Origin: DATFYI01 sp035315125
GTDB lineage: Bacteria > Chloroflexota > Anaerolineae > Anaerolineales > Anaerolineaceae
Length of the DNA stretch: 6,575 nt
Assembly: GCA_035315125.1 (NCBI GenBank)
Contig: DATFYI010000244.1
Span: 1-6,575 of the forward strand
Reading direction: 5' to 3'
Part shown: one piece after another, positions 1-6,575 of the stretch
Layout: each line of letters starts with the position of its first letter
Numbering within the stretch: the first letter of the stretch is position 1
The notes under the pieces: generated by a model
What the model was told of the DNA's origin: nothing
The model's database searches: none
What the model saw: only the letters and a program-made list of their open reading frames with translations
Made by a program: the position numbers and the translations under genes

Positions 1-1395
1 ACCCGATTTGCCCTGCACCTGAAACCGGTCGATCAGCTTGGGCAGGCCCAGCACTTCCAGGCCAAGCATATTACCGCGCATGTGGCAGGCGCCGCGGTTG
101 GAAGTTGCGAACAAAAGGCCCTGTCCTTGCATACCGCGCGGGTCATAGGCTGGCATTTCCAGACCTTTTACGCTCATCGATAATTCCGGATGACCGTATT
201 TTTTCGCAAAGCGCAGACTGCCATCTGACATATCCTGTCCCAGCCCGCGCCGATAGGCCATGTCCTCTAAAGCCGGGCTCAATAAATCGGCTCGTCCAAA
301 AGTAAAGTCGGAGTCAAGGTAGCCCTTTTCGGTCAGTTCCATGGCGCAGGAAATCGTGGAGCCGGCCGAGATGGTGTCCATACCCAGGTCGTTGCAAACG
401 GCGTTCGCTTCGATGATGGCTGCCAGATCATCAATCCCACACTGAGCTCCAAACGCCCAGGTTGTCTCAAATTCCGGCCCTTCCGCTTCTACTTTTTCAG
501 TTTTGCTCAGGCGGGTGCAACCGATCGGGCAGGCCCAACAAGCCGTGTTTTTGACCAGGTATCTGTCGGTCAGCGCCTCGCCGGAAATTGCCTCAGCTCC
601 TTCAAATTGGGCTTGCTGATGGTTGCGGGTGGGCAGCGCCCCGATATTATTCATGAGATTCATCATCACAACCGTGCCGAATTCTGGCAGAGCCTGGCTG
701 GTTAAGGGGTTAGCGGCCAGCAGTTTACGCGTTTCGTATAGCATAAACTTAAAGCGCTCCAGATCCAGAATCTCGGGACGCTGTGTTCCTTCGACCACAA
801 TGGCCTTCAGGTTTTTACTGCCCATCACCGCCCCTGGCCCGCCGCGCGCCAGTGAACGCTCACCATCGTTCATGATGGCTGCAATGCGGCTCAAGTTTTC
901 TCCGGCCGGTCCGATGCAAATCACATTGCGCCGGTTATTATTTTGACCTAAAGCCCGGGTGGTTGCCCTAACCCGCTGTCCCCACAAATGAGCGGCGTCC
1001 AGAATCGACACTTTCCCTGCTTTGATTTCAATATAGACCGGGCTGGCGGCACGGCCACGCACGATCAACACATCGTAGCCGGCTTTCTTAAACTGCATGC
1101 CCCAATAACCGCCCGAATTGGCATCCAGAACTGTGCCGGTCAGCGGGCTTTTGGTGCTGACCGAAAAACGGTTGCTGGTCTGGTATCCGGTGGCCGTTAA
1201 AGGCCCATTGACAAACATCAAAACATTCTGCGGGCTTAATGGATCAACTTGCGGACCGACTTCATCCCATAAAAGTCGCACTCCCAGTCCACGCCCACCG
1301 ACAAACAGGTGAACCATTTCCATATCCAAAGGGTAATCTTTGATTACGCCTGTGGTTAAATCGATATCGAGTACTTTGCCCGTCCAGCCATACAT
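1..1395 (-). CDS. Aldehyde:ferredoxin oxidoreductase (tungsten/Mo-pterin), 3' end beyond the window
   Basis: Oxidises an aldehyde to a carboxylate using a bis-pterin tungsten (or molybdenum) cofactor, passing electrons through a [4Fe-4S] cluster to ferredoxin; cytoplasmic. From the ATG the frame is open for 465 codons to the window edge, about three quarters of a ~600-residue family member. The N-terminal AFOR domain (about 1-200) carries NSGG at 93-96 and A183-R184-G185-G186-P187-G188, which contact the pterin phosphates in characterised AORs. Cluster ligands C286, C289 and C293 form CxxCxxxC. D336-L-G-M-D340 matches the first pterin motif (DxxGxD). E310 and H438 (in NRGACH) sit near the positions of the proposed catalytic Glu and His of Pyrococcus AOR. 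The second pterin motif and the fourth cluster Cys lie past the edge. An in-frame stop at 1399-1401 fixes the start. The gene follows the isomerase by 47 bases, so lactaldehyde is the inferred substrate; the exact subfamily is uncertain. Confidence 0.93.
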   Translation of the reverse strand, partial: MYGWTGKVLDIDLTTGVIKDYPLDMEMVHLFVGGRGLGVRLLWDEVGPQVDPLSPQNVLMFVNGPLTATGYQTSNRFSVSTKSPLTGTVLDANSGGYWGMQFKKAGYDVLIVRGRAASPVYIEIKAGKVSILDAAHLWGQRVRATTRALGQNNNRRNVICIGPAGENLSRIAAIMNDGERSLARGGPGAVMGSKNLKAIVVEGTQRPEILDLERFKFMLYETRKLLAANPLTSQALPEFGTVVMMNLMNNIGALPTRNHQQAQFEGAEAISGEALTDRYLVKNTACWACPIGCTRLSKTEKVEAEGPEFETTWAFGAQCGIDDLAAIIEANAVCNDLGMDTISAGSTISCAMELTEKGYLDSDFTFGRADLLSPALEDMAYRRGLGQDMSDGSLRFAKKYGHPELSMSVKGLEMPAYDPRGMQGQGLLFATSNRGACHMRGNMLGLEVLGLPKLIDRFQVQGKSG

Positions 1396-1442
1396 GATTT
1401 ATATTTCTCTCTTTCACAAACAATATGGATTCGATCTCAATT

Positions 1443-2726
1443 TTATCCTGCTGCCCTTTTAGCCAGCTCGGTAGTTTCATACTCCCGGATGACATCCAGA
1501 TATTGTGAGCCAAGCGGAACGCCATGCTGGTAGCAGAAGTAATCCCACACTGGGCCAAATGGCAGGTTCTTTTGTTCTTCCAGCAGCACCAGCCGGCCGG
1601 TAAAATCACCGTCTCTTTCGAATGCGCGGAGTTTTTCGGTGGGTTCGAGCATGGCCAATAATAAGGCGCGCTGGGTGCTGCGGGCGCCCACCACCCAGGC
1701 AGCCAGCCGGTTGATGCTGGCATCAAAATAATCCAGCCCGATATGAACGCGCGGCAAGAATTGGCCGCGCACAAGTTCCTGAACCAGGGCCAGCAGCTCG
1801 TCCGACAGGATGACCACATGGTCGCTATCCCAACGCACCCCCCGGCTGACGTGCAGCAGAATTTCGTCCAGGTATAACAGGATGGCGGAAAGTTTATCGG
1901 CGATGCTTTCGGTGGGGTGAAAATGCCCTGTATCCAGGCACAACAGGATGTGGTTGGTGAGGGCGTAGCTCAGATAAAACTCGTGCGAGCCGGTGACGTA
2001 GCTTTCCGAGCCGATCCCGAACAATTTGGGCTCTACGGCGTCTCGGTTATAACGGGGGTCGATCTTTTCGGCCAGGATTTTATCCAGGCTGTTTTTCAAC
2101 AACTGGCGCGGCGTTTTCCGATCGACCGGCGTGTCCTTGAAACCGTCCGGGATCCAGATATTTGTTATACAGGGCGTGCACAGTTGCTGGCCGAAATACT
2201 CGCCAATCTTGCGGCAGGCAATACAGTGCTCGATCCAGAACTGGCGAATACCCGCATCATAACTGGATAAGGTAAAGCCGCTTTCCGCTTTGGGGTGTGA
2301 GAACAGGCTCGGATTAAAATCCAGACCATGCCCGTTCGCCCTGGCCCAATCCAGCCAATTGTTAAAGTGCTCAGGACGCAGCTCGTTGCGCTCGACTCTT
2401 TTACCGCCGGTTTCAACGTACATGGCATGCAGGTTGAGACGGTGCTGGCCGGGGATCAGGCTGAAAGTCCTGTCCAGGTCGCTGCGCAGCTCGTCGGCTG
2501 TGCGAGCTTTGCCGGGATAGTTGCCGGTGGCTGCCAACCCGCCGCCCAGTGCGCTGCCGCTGTTTTCGAAGCCGCCCACATCATCACCCTGCCAGCAATG
2601 CAGGCTGAGTGAAATCTGTCCTAAAGCTGCCAGCGCCTGGTCAGTGTTGATCCCCAGTCTGGCATACTGTTCTTTGGCATAATCATAACCATCCTGAATT
2701 TGTTTTTGAGTAGGTTGGTTGACCAT
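1443..2726 (-). CDS. rhaA: L-rhamnose isomerase, E. coli RhaA type
   Basis: Converts L-rhamnose to L-rhamnulose (EC 5.3.1.14), a metal-dependent TIM-barrel enzyme in the cytoplasm. The 427 residues match the ~420-residue RhaA family throughout, for example HCWQGDDV at 43-50, TGNYPGKAR at 67-75, GLDFNPS at 134-140, NIWIPDG at 189-195, LFGIGSESY at 235-243, CLDTGHFHPTE at 263-273, HVSR and RWDSDHV at 292-304, and HIGLDYFDASINR at 328-340. Likely metal ligands and catalytic residues are E241, D265, H292, D300, D302 and D332, by analogy with the E. coli enzyme. The ATG has an AAGGTGA ribosome site four bases upstream (2731-2737) and an in-frame stop close behind it (2736-2738), so the start is firm. 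It follows rhaD by 23 bases and precedes the AOR gene. Unusual are two CxxC pairs (C168/C171 and C183/C186), only part of which E. coli RhaA has. This is not the shorter Pseudomonas-type RhaI isomerase. Confidence 0.97.
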   Translation of the reverse strand: MVNQPTQKQIQDGYDYAKEQYARLGINTDQALAALGQISLSLHCWQGDDVGGFENSGSALGGGLAATGNYPGKARTADELRSDLDRTFSLIPGQHRLNLHAMYVETGGKRVERNELRPEHFNNWLDWARANGHGLDFNPSLFSHPKAESGFTLSSYDAGIRQFWIEHCIACRKIGEYFGQQLCTPCITNIWIPDGFKDTPVDRKTPRQLLKNSLDKILAEKIDPRYNRDAVEPKLFGIGSESYVTGSHEFYLSYALTNHILLCLDTGHFHPTESIADKLSAILLYLDEILLHVSRGVRWDSDHVVILSDELLALVQELVRGQFLPRVHIGLDYFDASINRLAAWVVGARSTQRALLLAMLEPTEKLRAFERDGDFTGRLVLLEEQKNLPFGPVWDYFCYQHGVPLGSQYLDVIREYETTELAKRAAG

Positions 2727-2749
2727 GAACTCACCTTATCATTAAATTC

Positions 2750-3571
2750 CTAAAAAATAGACTGTGTGATCTTAAAAGAGGCGCACACCGAGCGGATTTG
2801 CTCGGGCGACAGGCCTTCACCGTGCTCGTGGTTGGTCAGGTTCATGTATTCATATTTCGCCCCGGTCTCGGCGTATTCAATACGATCTGAAGCGCGTTTG
2901 ACCGAAAGATCCGAGCGGGCCATGACCCCATGCTTGCTCCACAGCACAATACGATGTTTGCGCAGCCCTGCAACGGTGTGCTGCATTAGCTCTTGCGAGC
3001 CTGGTACACAGAAAGGCACGTAGCCAATGCCATCGGGCAGTTGCACGATAAGCTCAGGCTGCCAGCGCAGGATGTGCTGGTTTAAATAAGTGGTTTGCTG
3101 GTATCTAGGAATGTGGCTCAGGTAAGTCAGATGCGGAGGCTGGGCATGGATGATCACGTGGAAATTGGTGCCTGAGCTCATCACCTGGTCATAATGAACT
3201 GCCAGGTGCGAATTGAACTCGCTGGTTAGATTTGTAAAAAGATGCCTGGGCGAAGTGTACACTTCACCGGTCATTCCGCCTTCATTGATGACCAGGCAGG
3301 CCAGGTTGGCAACCGGATCCTGGATAATTTCTCGCAAGCGCCGGCCGGAGCCGGTTACCAGAAATGTCCGGTTGGCAAGCTCCGGTACCGCCTGGGGCAA
3401 TTGAATGGTCTCAACCAATGGGAAACGGCGGCGCGGGTCGACTTTCCAACCGATATAGACCGAAATATTTCCGGCCGCGCCTTCACTGGCATCAATGTCG
3501 GATAAGCGCTGTCCGGCTTCTCCGATGGAAGTTAAAAGTTCTTCAAATTCAGGATAAGGGGTTTCAATCAC
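2750..3571 (-). CDS. rhaD: L-rhamnulose-1-phosphate aldolase (class II)
   Basis: Cleaves L-rhamnulose-1-phosphate to dihydroxyacetone phosphate and L-lactaldehyde (EC 4.1.2.19). The 273 residues equal the family length (E. coli 274) and fit the class II aldolase/adducin fold. AAGN at 32-35 and TGSG at 73-76 are phosphate-binding loops. E118 in SEFNSHLAVH is the probable catalytic acid/base. H142 and H214 (in SKHGV) align with zinc ligands. The second ligand of the usual HxH pair is glutamine here (H142-A-Q144), with further histidines at 147 and 153. The start is GTG: an in-frame stop lies at 3578-3580, three codons upstream, and the next in-frame Met is at residue 100. The first 8 bases overlap the end of rhaB, so translation is probably coupled. 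Related class II aldolases (fuculose, ribulose phosphate) are possible in principle, but the rha neighbours settle the call. Confidence 0.93.
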   Translation of the reverse strand: MIETPYPEFEELLTSIGEAGQRLSDIDASEGAAGNISVYIGWKVDPRRRFPLVETIQLPQAVPELANRTFLVTGSGRRLREIIQDPVANLACLVINEGGMTGEVYTSPRHLFTNLTSEFNSHLAVHYDQVMSSGTNFHVIIHAQPPHLTYLSHIPRYQQTTYLNQHILRWQPELIVQLPDGIGYVPFCVPGSQELMQHTVAGLRKHRIVLWSKHGVMARSDLSVKRASDRIEYAETGAKYEYMNLTNHEHGEGLSPEQIRSVCASFKITQSIF

Positions 3572-5051
3572 GATTTTTTATGACCTCGTTGAGCTTCGCA
3601 TAGGCGTCGTCCCAACCCGCCTGTGTTTTAGGTTGGTAAACTTGTTGTGGAAACGAGCGTTGAATGGTTTTTCGGGCCTCCTGGATGGAAGCCAGATGCC
3701 CAAGCGCCACCGCCTGGACGATGATATTTCCGAGGGCGGTGGCTTCAACCGGACCGGTGACGATCGTTCGTCCGGTCGCATCCGCCGTGAATTGGTTTAA
3801 TAAGCCGTTTTTTGTGCCTCCGCCGATAATGTGGATGGGTTCCAATCGATAGCCCAGCACTGTTTCCAACTGGTCCAATACGTAGCGGTATTTGAGGGCT
3901 ATGCTTTCCAGGGCGCAGCGCAGCACGGCTCCTTTGCTTTGGGGTGGGGTTTGGCCTGTGCGTTGGCAGAAGCTGCGGATACGTTTGGGCATGTCACCGG
4001 GCGGTAAAAATTCGTCATAATCCGGATCGATGACTGCCTGGAAAGGCTCAGCCTGGGCAGCCATCTGCGTCATTTCATCGTAAGAGAGCTCTTCACCCTG
4101 ATTGCGCCAGGTGCGCCTGCATTCCTGCACCAGCCACAGCCCCATGATATTCTTGGATAAACGCCAGGTGCCAGCCACTCCCCCTTCGTTGGTCAGATTG
4201 TAAGCCAGAGTCTGGGGATTGATAACCGGTTCTGCAGCTTCAACCCCCATAATCGACCAGGTGCCCGAGCTGATCCAGGCAAAATTGGAGTTTTGCGCCG
4301 GTACAGCCGCCACCGCCGAACCGGTATCGTGACTGGCAGTGGCAATGACCGGTATTTTCCCCAGCCCGCTTTCCTCGGCCAGCCCAGGCAGCAGCGTGCC
4401 CAGCACGTTGCCCGGCTGGATCACTTTTGGGAAAATATCGGCCGGAATGTTCATCGCTTCCAGTAAAGAATAGGCCCAATCCTGGCGAATTGGATCGTAA
4501 CATTGGGTCGTCGTTGCATCGGTTTCTTCGCAGGCAATCTGTCCGCAGAGCCAATAATTGAACAGATCGGGGATCATCAAAAAAGTATGGGCCGCGTTTA
4601 AAATTGGAGACTGTCTGGTAACCATTGCCAGAAGCTGGTAAAGCGAATTGATCTGCATGAACTGGATGCCGGTAACTGCAAAGATCTGCTCAGCCGGCAT
4701 GCGCCGGCAGGCTTCAACGATCATGCCGTCAGTACGGCTGTCGCGGTAATGATAAGGATTAGATAGTAAACTGCCTTGTTTATCCAGCAAGGCAAAATCT
4801 ACACCCCAGGTATCGATGCCAATGCTCTGGATAGCGCCCGGGTGCTGTGCGGCAGCCTGGCGCATGCTGGCTTGAATATCGCACCACAGCTTTAAGACAT
4901 CCCAATGCAGCCCATCGGGTAACCGCACCGGGCCATTGCTGAAGCGGTTGATTTCCGAAAGCGACAACCCTTTTTCATCCAGGACGCCTAACATGTTGCG
5001 TCCACTTTCAGCGCCCAGATCAATTGCCAGATATTTTGTCGATTTTGCCAT
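3564..5051 (-). CDS. rhaB: Rhamnulokinase (FGGY family)
   Basis: Phosphorylates L-rhamnulose at O-1 with ATP (EC 2.7.1.5). It has 495 residues (E. coli RhaB 489) and both FGGY kinase domains. The N-terminal domain has the phosphate loop DLGAESGR at 11-18, then GIDTWGVDFALLD at 78-90 and NPYHYRD at 98-104. The second domain has SHDTGSAVAAVP at 240-251, where D242 is the expected catalytic base, SSGTWS at 261-266, the glycine-rich nucleotide motif IIGGGTKNGLLNQ at 408-420, and GPVEATALGN at 433-442. The DLGAxSGR and HDTGSAVA forms are characteristic of rhamnulokinase rather than xylulo- or glycerol kinase. The ATG is preceded by GAGGT at 5055-5059, only three bases away, and by an in-frame stop at 5076-5078. 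It lies 71 bases after rhaM and overlaps rhaD by 8 bases. Confidence 0.97.
   Translation of the reverse strand: MAKSTKYLAIDLGAESGRNMLGVLDEKGLSLSEINRFSNGPVRLPDGLHWDVLKLWCDIQASMRQAAAQHPGAIQSIGIDTWGVDFALLDKQGSLLSNPYHYRDSRTDGMIVEACRRMPAEQIFAVTGIQFMQINSLYQLLAMVTRQSPILNAAHTFLMIPDLFNYWLCGQIACEETDATTTQCYDPIRQDWAYSLLEAMNIPADIFPKVIQPGNVLGTLLPGLAEESGLGKIPVIATASHDTGSAVAAVPAQNSNFAWISSGTWSIMGVEAAEPVINPQTLAYNLTNEGGVAGTWRLSKNIMGLWLVQECRRTWRNQGEELSYDEMTQMAAQAEPFQAVIDPDYDEFLPPGDMPKRIRSFCQRTGQTPPQSKGAVLRCALESIALKYRYVLDQLETVLGYRLEPIHIIGGGTKNGLLNQFTADATGRTIVTGPVEATALGNIIVQAVALGHLASIQEARKTIQRSFPQQVYQPKTQAGWDDAYAKLNEVIKNRD
3583..3587 (-). promoter_or_regulatory. Ribosome binding site for rhaD inside rhaB
   Basis: GAGGT on the minus strand lies 11 bases before the GTG at 3569-3571, within the last codons of rhaB. 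It supports the GTG start; ribosomes finishing rhaB are also placed to reinitiate here. Confidence 0.55.
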
Positions 5052-5122
5052 GCGACCTCGCCGGTGGTTTTCCGATCATTATCAGTAGAAATGACAACTT
5101 GCGTTCCTAAAAATGAACTCAA

Positions 5123-5446
5123 TTAATCCAGGTGAAAAACTTCTTCCAGCTCAAGCATGCTCTCATCCGGCTTAAGATCGCCGAGAGCTTCAAAATAGGG
5201 AGCCATCATGGCCTGCCATCTGGCGTTGATCTCTTCTTTGGCCATGCCATCCTGGGCGGCTTTTAAGCTTTCGGGTGTCTCAAAATAGCCGACCAGCAAA
5301 CCATCCTGGCGTATAAAAAGTGAGTAATTGTACCAGCCTGTACGGTTTAGAGCCGCCAGCATTTCTGGCCAGACGGCCTTATGCCTGTCTTTGTATTCTT
5401 CAATGCGATCAGGCTTGACTTTCAACAAAAACGAGATGCGTTTCAT
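5123..5446 (-). CDS. rhaM: L-rhamnose mutarotase
   Basis: Interconverts the alpha and beta anomers of L-rhamnose (EC 5.1.3.32), feeding the isomerase with its preferred form; cytoplasmic. The 107 residues are close to E. coli RhaM (104) and fit the dimeric alpha+beta barrel fold. EEYKDRH at 16-22 places Y18 and H22 at the same positions as the E. coli active-site residues. VWPEM at 25-29, NYSLF at 40-44, ARWQAMMAPYF at 75-85 and the C-terminal ELEEVFHLD are also family hallmarks. The frame stays open far upstream through the intergenic hairpin and the end of the preceding gene, so the start was chosen on family length, the typical MKR-start alignment and a good AGGAAG ribosome site 8 bases upstream. 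It lies 70 bases after the binding-protein gene and 71 before rhaB. Confidence 0.95.
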   Translation of the reverse strand: MKRISFLLKVKPDRIEEYKDRHKAVWPEMLAALNRTGWYNYSLFIRQDGLLVGYFETPESLKAAQDGMAKEEINARWQAMMAPYFEALGDLKPDESMLELEEVFHLD

Positions 5447-5454
5447 TCTGCAAT

Positions 5455-5460
5455 CTTCCT
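5455..5460 (-). promoter_or_regulatory. Ribosome binding site that sets the rhaM start
   Basis: AGGAAG on the minus strand lies 8 bases before the ATG at 5444-5446. It supports this start over the longer open frame that runs upstream through the hairpin. Confidence 0.75.
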
Positions 5461-5475
5461 GAGTTTGATAGGGTG

Positions 5476-5502
5476 GAGGGGGCAGGTTTGCCCTGCCCCC
5501 TC
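5476..5502 (-). promoter_or_regulatory. Intergenic GC-rich hairpin between rhaS and rhaM
   Basis: Arms 5476-5486 and 5492-5502 are perfect 11-base inverted repeats (GAGGGGGCAGG on the plus strand) around a 5-base loop, about 14 bases after the binding-protein stop codon and 30 bases before the rhaM start. No T-run follows on the minus strand (the next bases are CACCCTATC), so a complete intrinsic terminator is unlikely. A 3'-end stabiliser or partial terminator that raises binding-protein mRNA over the downstream enzyme genes is the inferred role. Confidence 0.7.
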
Positions 5503-5516
5503 TGATGCCTGAATAT

Positions 5517-6575
5517 TTAGAAATTGAACTGGTCGATATTGGTTTTATCGAAAATGGTAGGCGGTCCAAGCAATACGTTGCCGTCTTTATCGATCGTGTA
5601 TTTGCCAAGTTTACCGGCGGTAAATGTGTCACCCGGCTGGCCCTTGATCTGGCCGCTGGCGATGGCATTCAACGTGTAGATTGCCAGGTAGCCCAGGTCA
5701 GAGGGATTCCACAGGGCGAATTCGGGGGAAGCGCCGCTCTTAACATAGTCACGCATCTGGTTGGGGGTGCCCAGGCCGGTCACGAATACTTTGCCGATCA
5801 GGTTTGCATCCGAGACAGCGCGAGCGGAGGCGGCGATGCCAACGGTGGTTGGAGCAATGATGACCTTCAGGTCTGGATATTTCTTGAGCAAGCCCTGGGC
5901 TTGCTGGTAGCTGGTCGTATCATCATCGTTGCCGTAGACGGTGTCTACCAGTTGTAGCTTGGAATTTTGGGGCAGTGCCAGATCGGCCTTCATCAAGGCG
6001 ATCCACTGGTTTTGGTTAGGTGCGGTGGATGTGGCGCTCAGGATAGCAATCTTGCCGCCGGCGCTGCCAGCCAGGTCATTGGCCATCTTGATTTGGATGT
6101 CGGCGATGCCTTGGGGTTCAGCCTGGACGATGTTGGCGGTGCGGCCGCCGGCCGAGATGGCTGAGTCCCAGCTAACAACCGGGATGCCGGCCGCGATGGC
6201 AGCCTTACCAACCGGTACCAAAGCGTCCGAGTCATCGGCTGAAATTGCCAGACCGGCCACTTTCTGGGCGATCAGGGAGTTTAGTAGCTGGATTTGCTGG
6301 GTTGCATCGGCGGTGGCGGGACCGGTGTAGGTAACGGTTACGCCGAGCTCGGAGGCAGCTTGCTGGGCGCCCTTGTTGGCTGTATCAAAATAGGGATTAC
6401 CCAGGTTCTTTGGAACCAGGATGTAGGTTTTCCCACTGGCTGCCGGAGCGGTTGTAGCTGCTGGAGCTGCCGGAGCGGTTGTGGCGGCGGGAGCTGCAGG
6501 AGCAGTTGTGGCGGCGGGTGCTGCCGGCGGTTGAGTGGGTGCAGGTGCTGCTGGCGGCTGGGTGGCTGCCGGTGC
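5517..6575 (-). CDS. rhaS: Sugar ABC transporter substrate-binding protein, RhaS-like, 5' end beyond the window
   Basis: Binds sugar outside the membrane and delivers it to an ABC importer. The window holds the last 352 codons; the start and signal sequence lie beyond the right edge. The fragment opens with about 46 residues of repetitive Pro/Ala/Thr linker, followed by a periplasmic-binding domain of the ribose/galactose-binding class (Peripla_BP_4 type): YILVPKNLGNPYFDTANKG, the VAGLAISADDSDAL segment, GIPVVSWDS, then VFVTGLGTPNQM and FALWNPSDLGYLA near the C-terminus. The last two resemble rhizobial-type rhamnose-binding RhaS. The linker suggests a lipoprotein tethered to the membrane by an upstream lipobox Cys, which cannot be seen here. 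The position directly before rhaM supports rhamnose as ligand; related autoinducer-2 or ribose binders are the main alternatives. Permease and ATPase genes are not in the window and may lie further right. Confidence 0.9.
   Translation of the reverse strand, partial: APAATQPPAAPAPTQPPAAPAATTAPAAPAATTAPAAPAATTAPAASGKTYILVPKNLGNPYFDTANKGAQQAASELGVTVTYTGPATADATQQIQLLNSLIAQKVAGLAISADDSDALVPVGKAAIAAGIPVVSWDSAISAGGRTANIVQAEPQGIADIQIKMANDLAGSAGGKIAILSATSTAPNQNQWIALMKADLALPQNSKLQLVDTVYGNDDDTTSYQQAQGLLKKYPDLKVIIAPTTVGIAASARAVSDANLIGKVFVTGLGTPNQMRDYVKSGASPEFALWNPSDLGYLAIYTLNAIASGQIKGQPGDTFTAGKLGKYTIDKDGNVLLGPPTIFDKTNIDQFNF
6438..6575 (-). repeat. 27-bp tandem repeat coding a 9-residue Pro/Ala/Thr linker
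   Basis: Inside the binding-protein gene, successive 27-base units lie at 6537-6563, 6510-6536, 6483-6509 and 6456-6482, with a partial unit at 6438-6455. They encode TQPPAAPAP, TQPPAAPAA, TTAPAAPAA, TTAPAAPAA and TTAPAA. The first two units have TQPP and the later ones TTAP, so the array has two subtypes. Synonymous differences between units show that it is not a very recent expansion. The array may continue past the right edge. It probably forms a flexible extracytoplasmic spacer between a lipid anchor and the sugar-binding domain. Confidence 0.9.

Noticed and set aside
623..946. 107-codon plus-strand open frame
   Set aside because: It is the complement of the conserved AOR core and carries no recognisable features.
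1..1395. AOR gene as a pseudogene because it does not end
   Set aside because: The frame is uninterrupted to the window edge with all expected motifs in order; it is cut by the window, not broken.
1262..1819. 185-codon minus-strand open frame across the isomerase/AOR junction
   Set aside because: It overlaps two genes with strong family matches in other frames and its translation resembles no family I know; it is a frame shadow.
5052..5122. Possible internal promoter between rhaM and rhaB (GATAAT on the minus strand)
   Set aside because: TTGTCA lies only 8 bases upstream of GATAAT and no -35-like hexamer lies at 16-18 bases, so there is no convincing promoter.
5447..5668. N-terminal extension of RhaM by 74 residues
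   Set aside because: It would run through the hairpin and the end of the upstream gene; the family begins at the MKR start, which has its own ribosome site.
5505..5957. 150-codon plus-strand open frame opposite the binding-protein gene
   Set aside because: It is antisense to a clearly conserved coding region and shows no recognisable domain.

Overview
This window is one co-directional block of minus-strand genes and looks like most of an operon for L-rhamnose catabolism. Read in transcription order (right to left): the 3' part of a sugar ABC-transporter substrate-binding protein (rhamnose-type, RhaS-like), L-rhamnose mutarotase (rhaM), rhamnulokinase (rhaB), rhamnulose-1-phosphate aldolase (rhaD), E. 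coli-type L-rhamnose isomerase (rhaA/rhaI), and the first ~465 codons of a tungsten/molybdenum-pterin aldehyde:ferredoxin oxidoreductase (AOR). Both end genes run off the window. I see no RNA genes, insertion sequences, CRISPR arrays or origins, and no gap longer than about 70 bases.

The genes make a complete route. The binding protein would capture the sugar outside the cell for ABC import. RhaM equilibrates the anomers, the isomerase makes L-rhamnulose, the kinase makes L-rhamnulose-1-phosphate, and the aldolase splits it into dihydroxyacetone phosphate (to glycolysis) and L-lactaldehyde. In textbook pathways lactaldehyde is oxidised by an NAD-linked dehydrogenase or reduced to 1,2-propanediol. 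Here the gene in the matching position is an AOR, which suggests ferredoxin-linked oxidation of lactaldehyde to lactate, a strategy suited to an anaerobe. This is the most interesting point in the window.

Other points are a strong GC-rich hairpin without a T-tract between the binding-protein gene and rhaM, an 8-base rhaB/rhaD overlap with a GTG start, a 9-residue (27-bp) Pro/Ala/Thr repeat linker in the binding protein, a Gln in place of one expected zinc-ligand His in RhaD, and two CxxC pairs in the isomerase.

The organism is probably an anaerobic or facultative bacterium with moderate GC content. The AOR, the ABC import route and the Pro/Ala/Thr linker (common in binding lipoproteins of Chloroflexota such as Anaerolineae, and also seen in some Gram-positives) point weakly to Chloroflexota. 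This is an inference from gene content, not a phylogenetic result.
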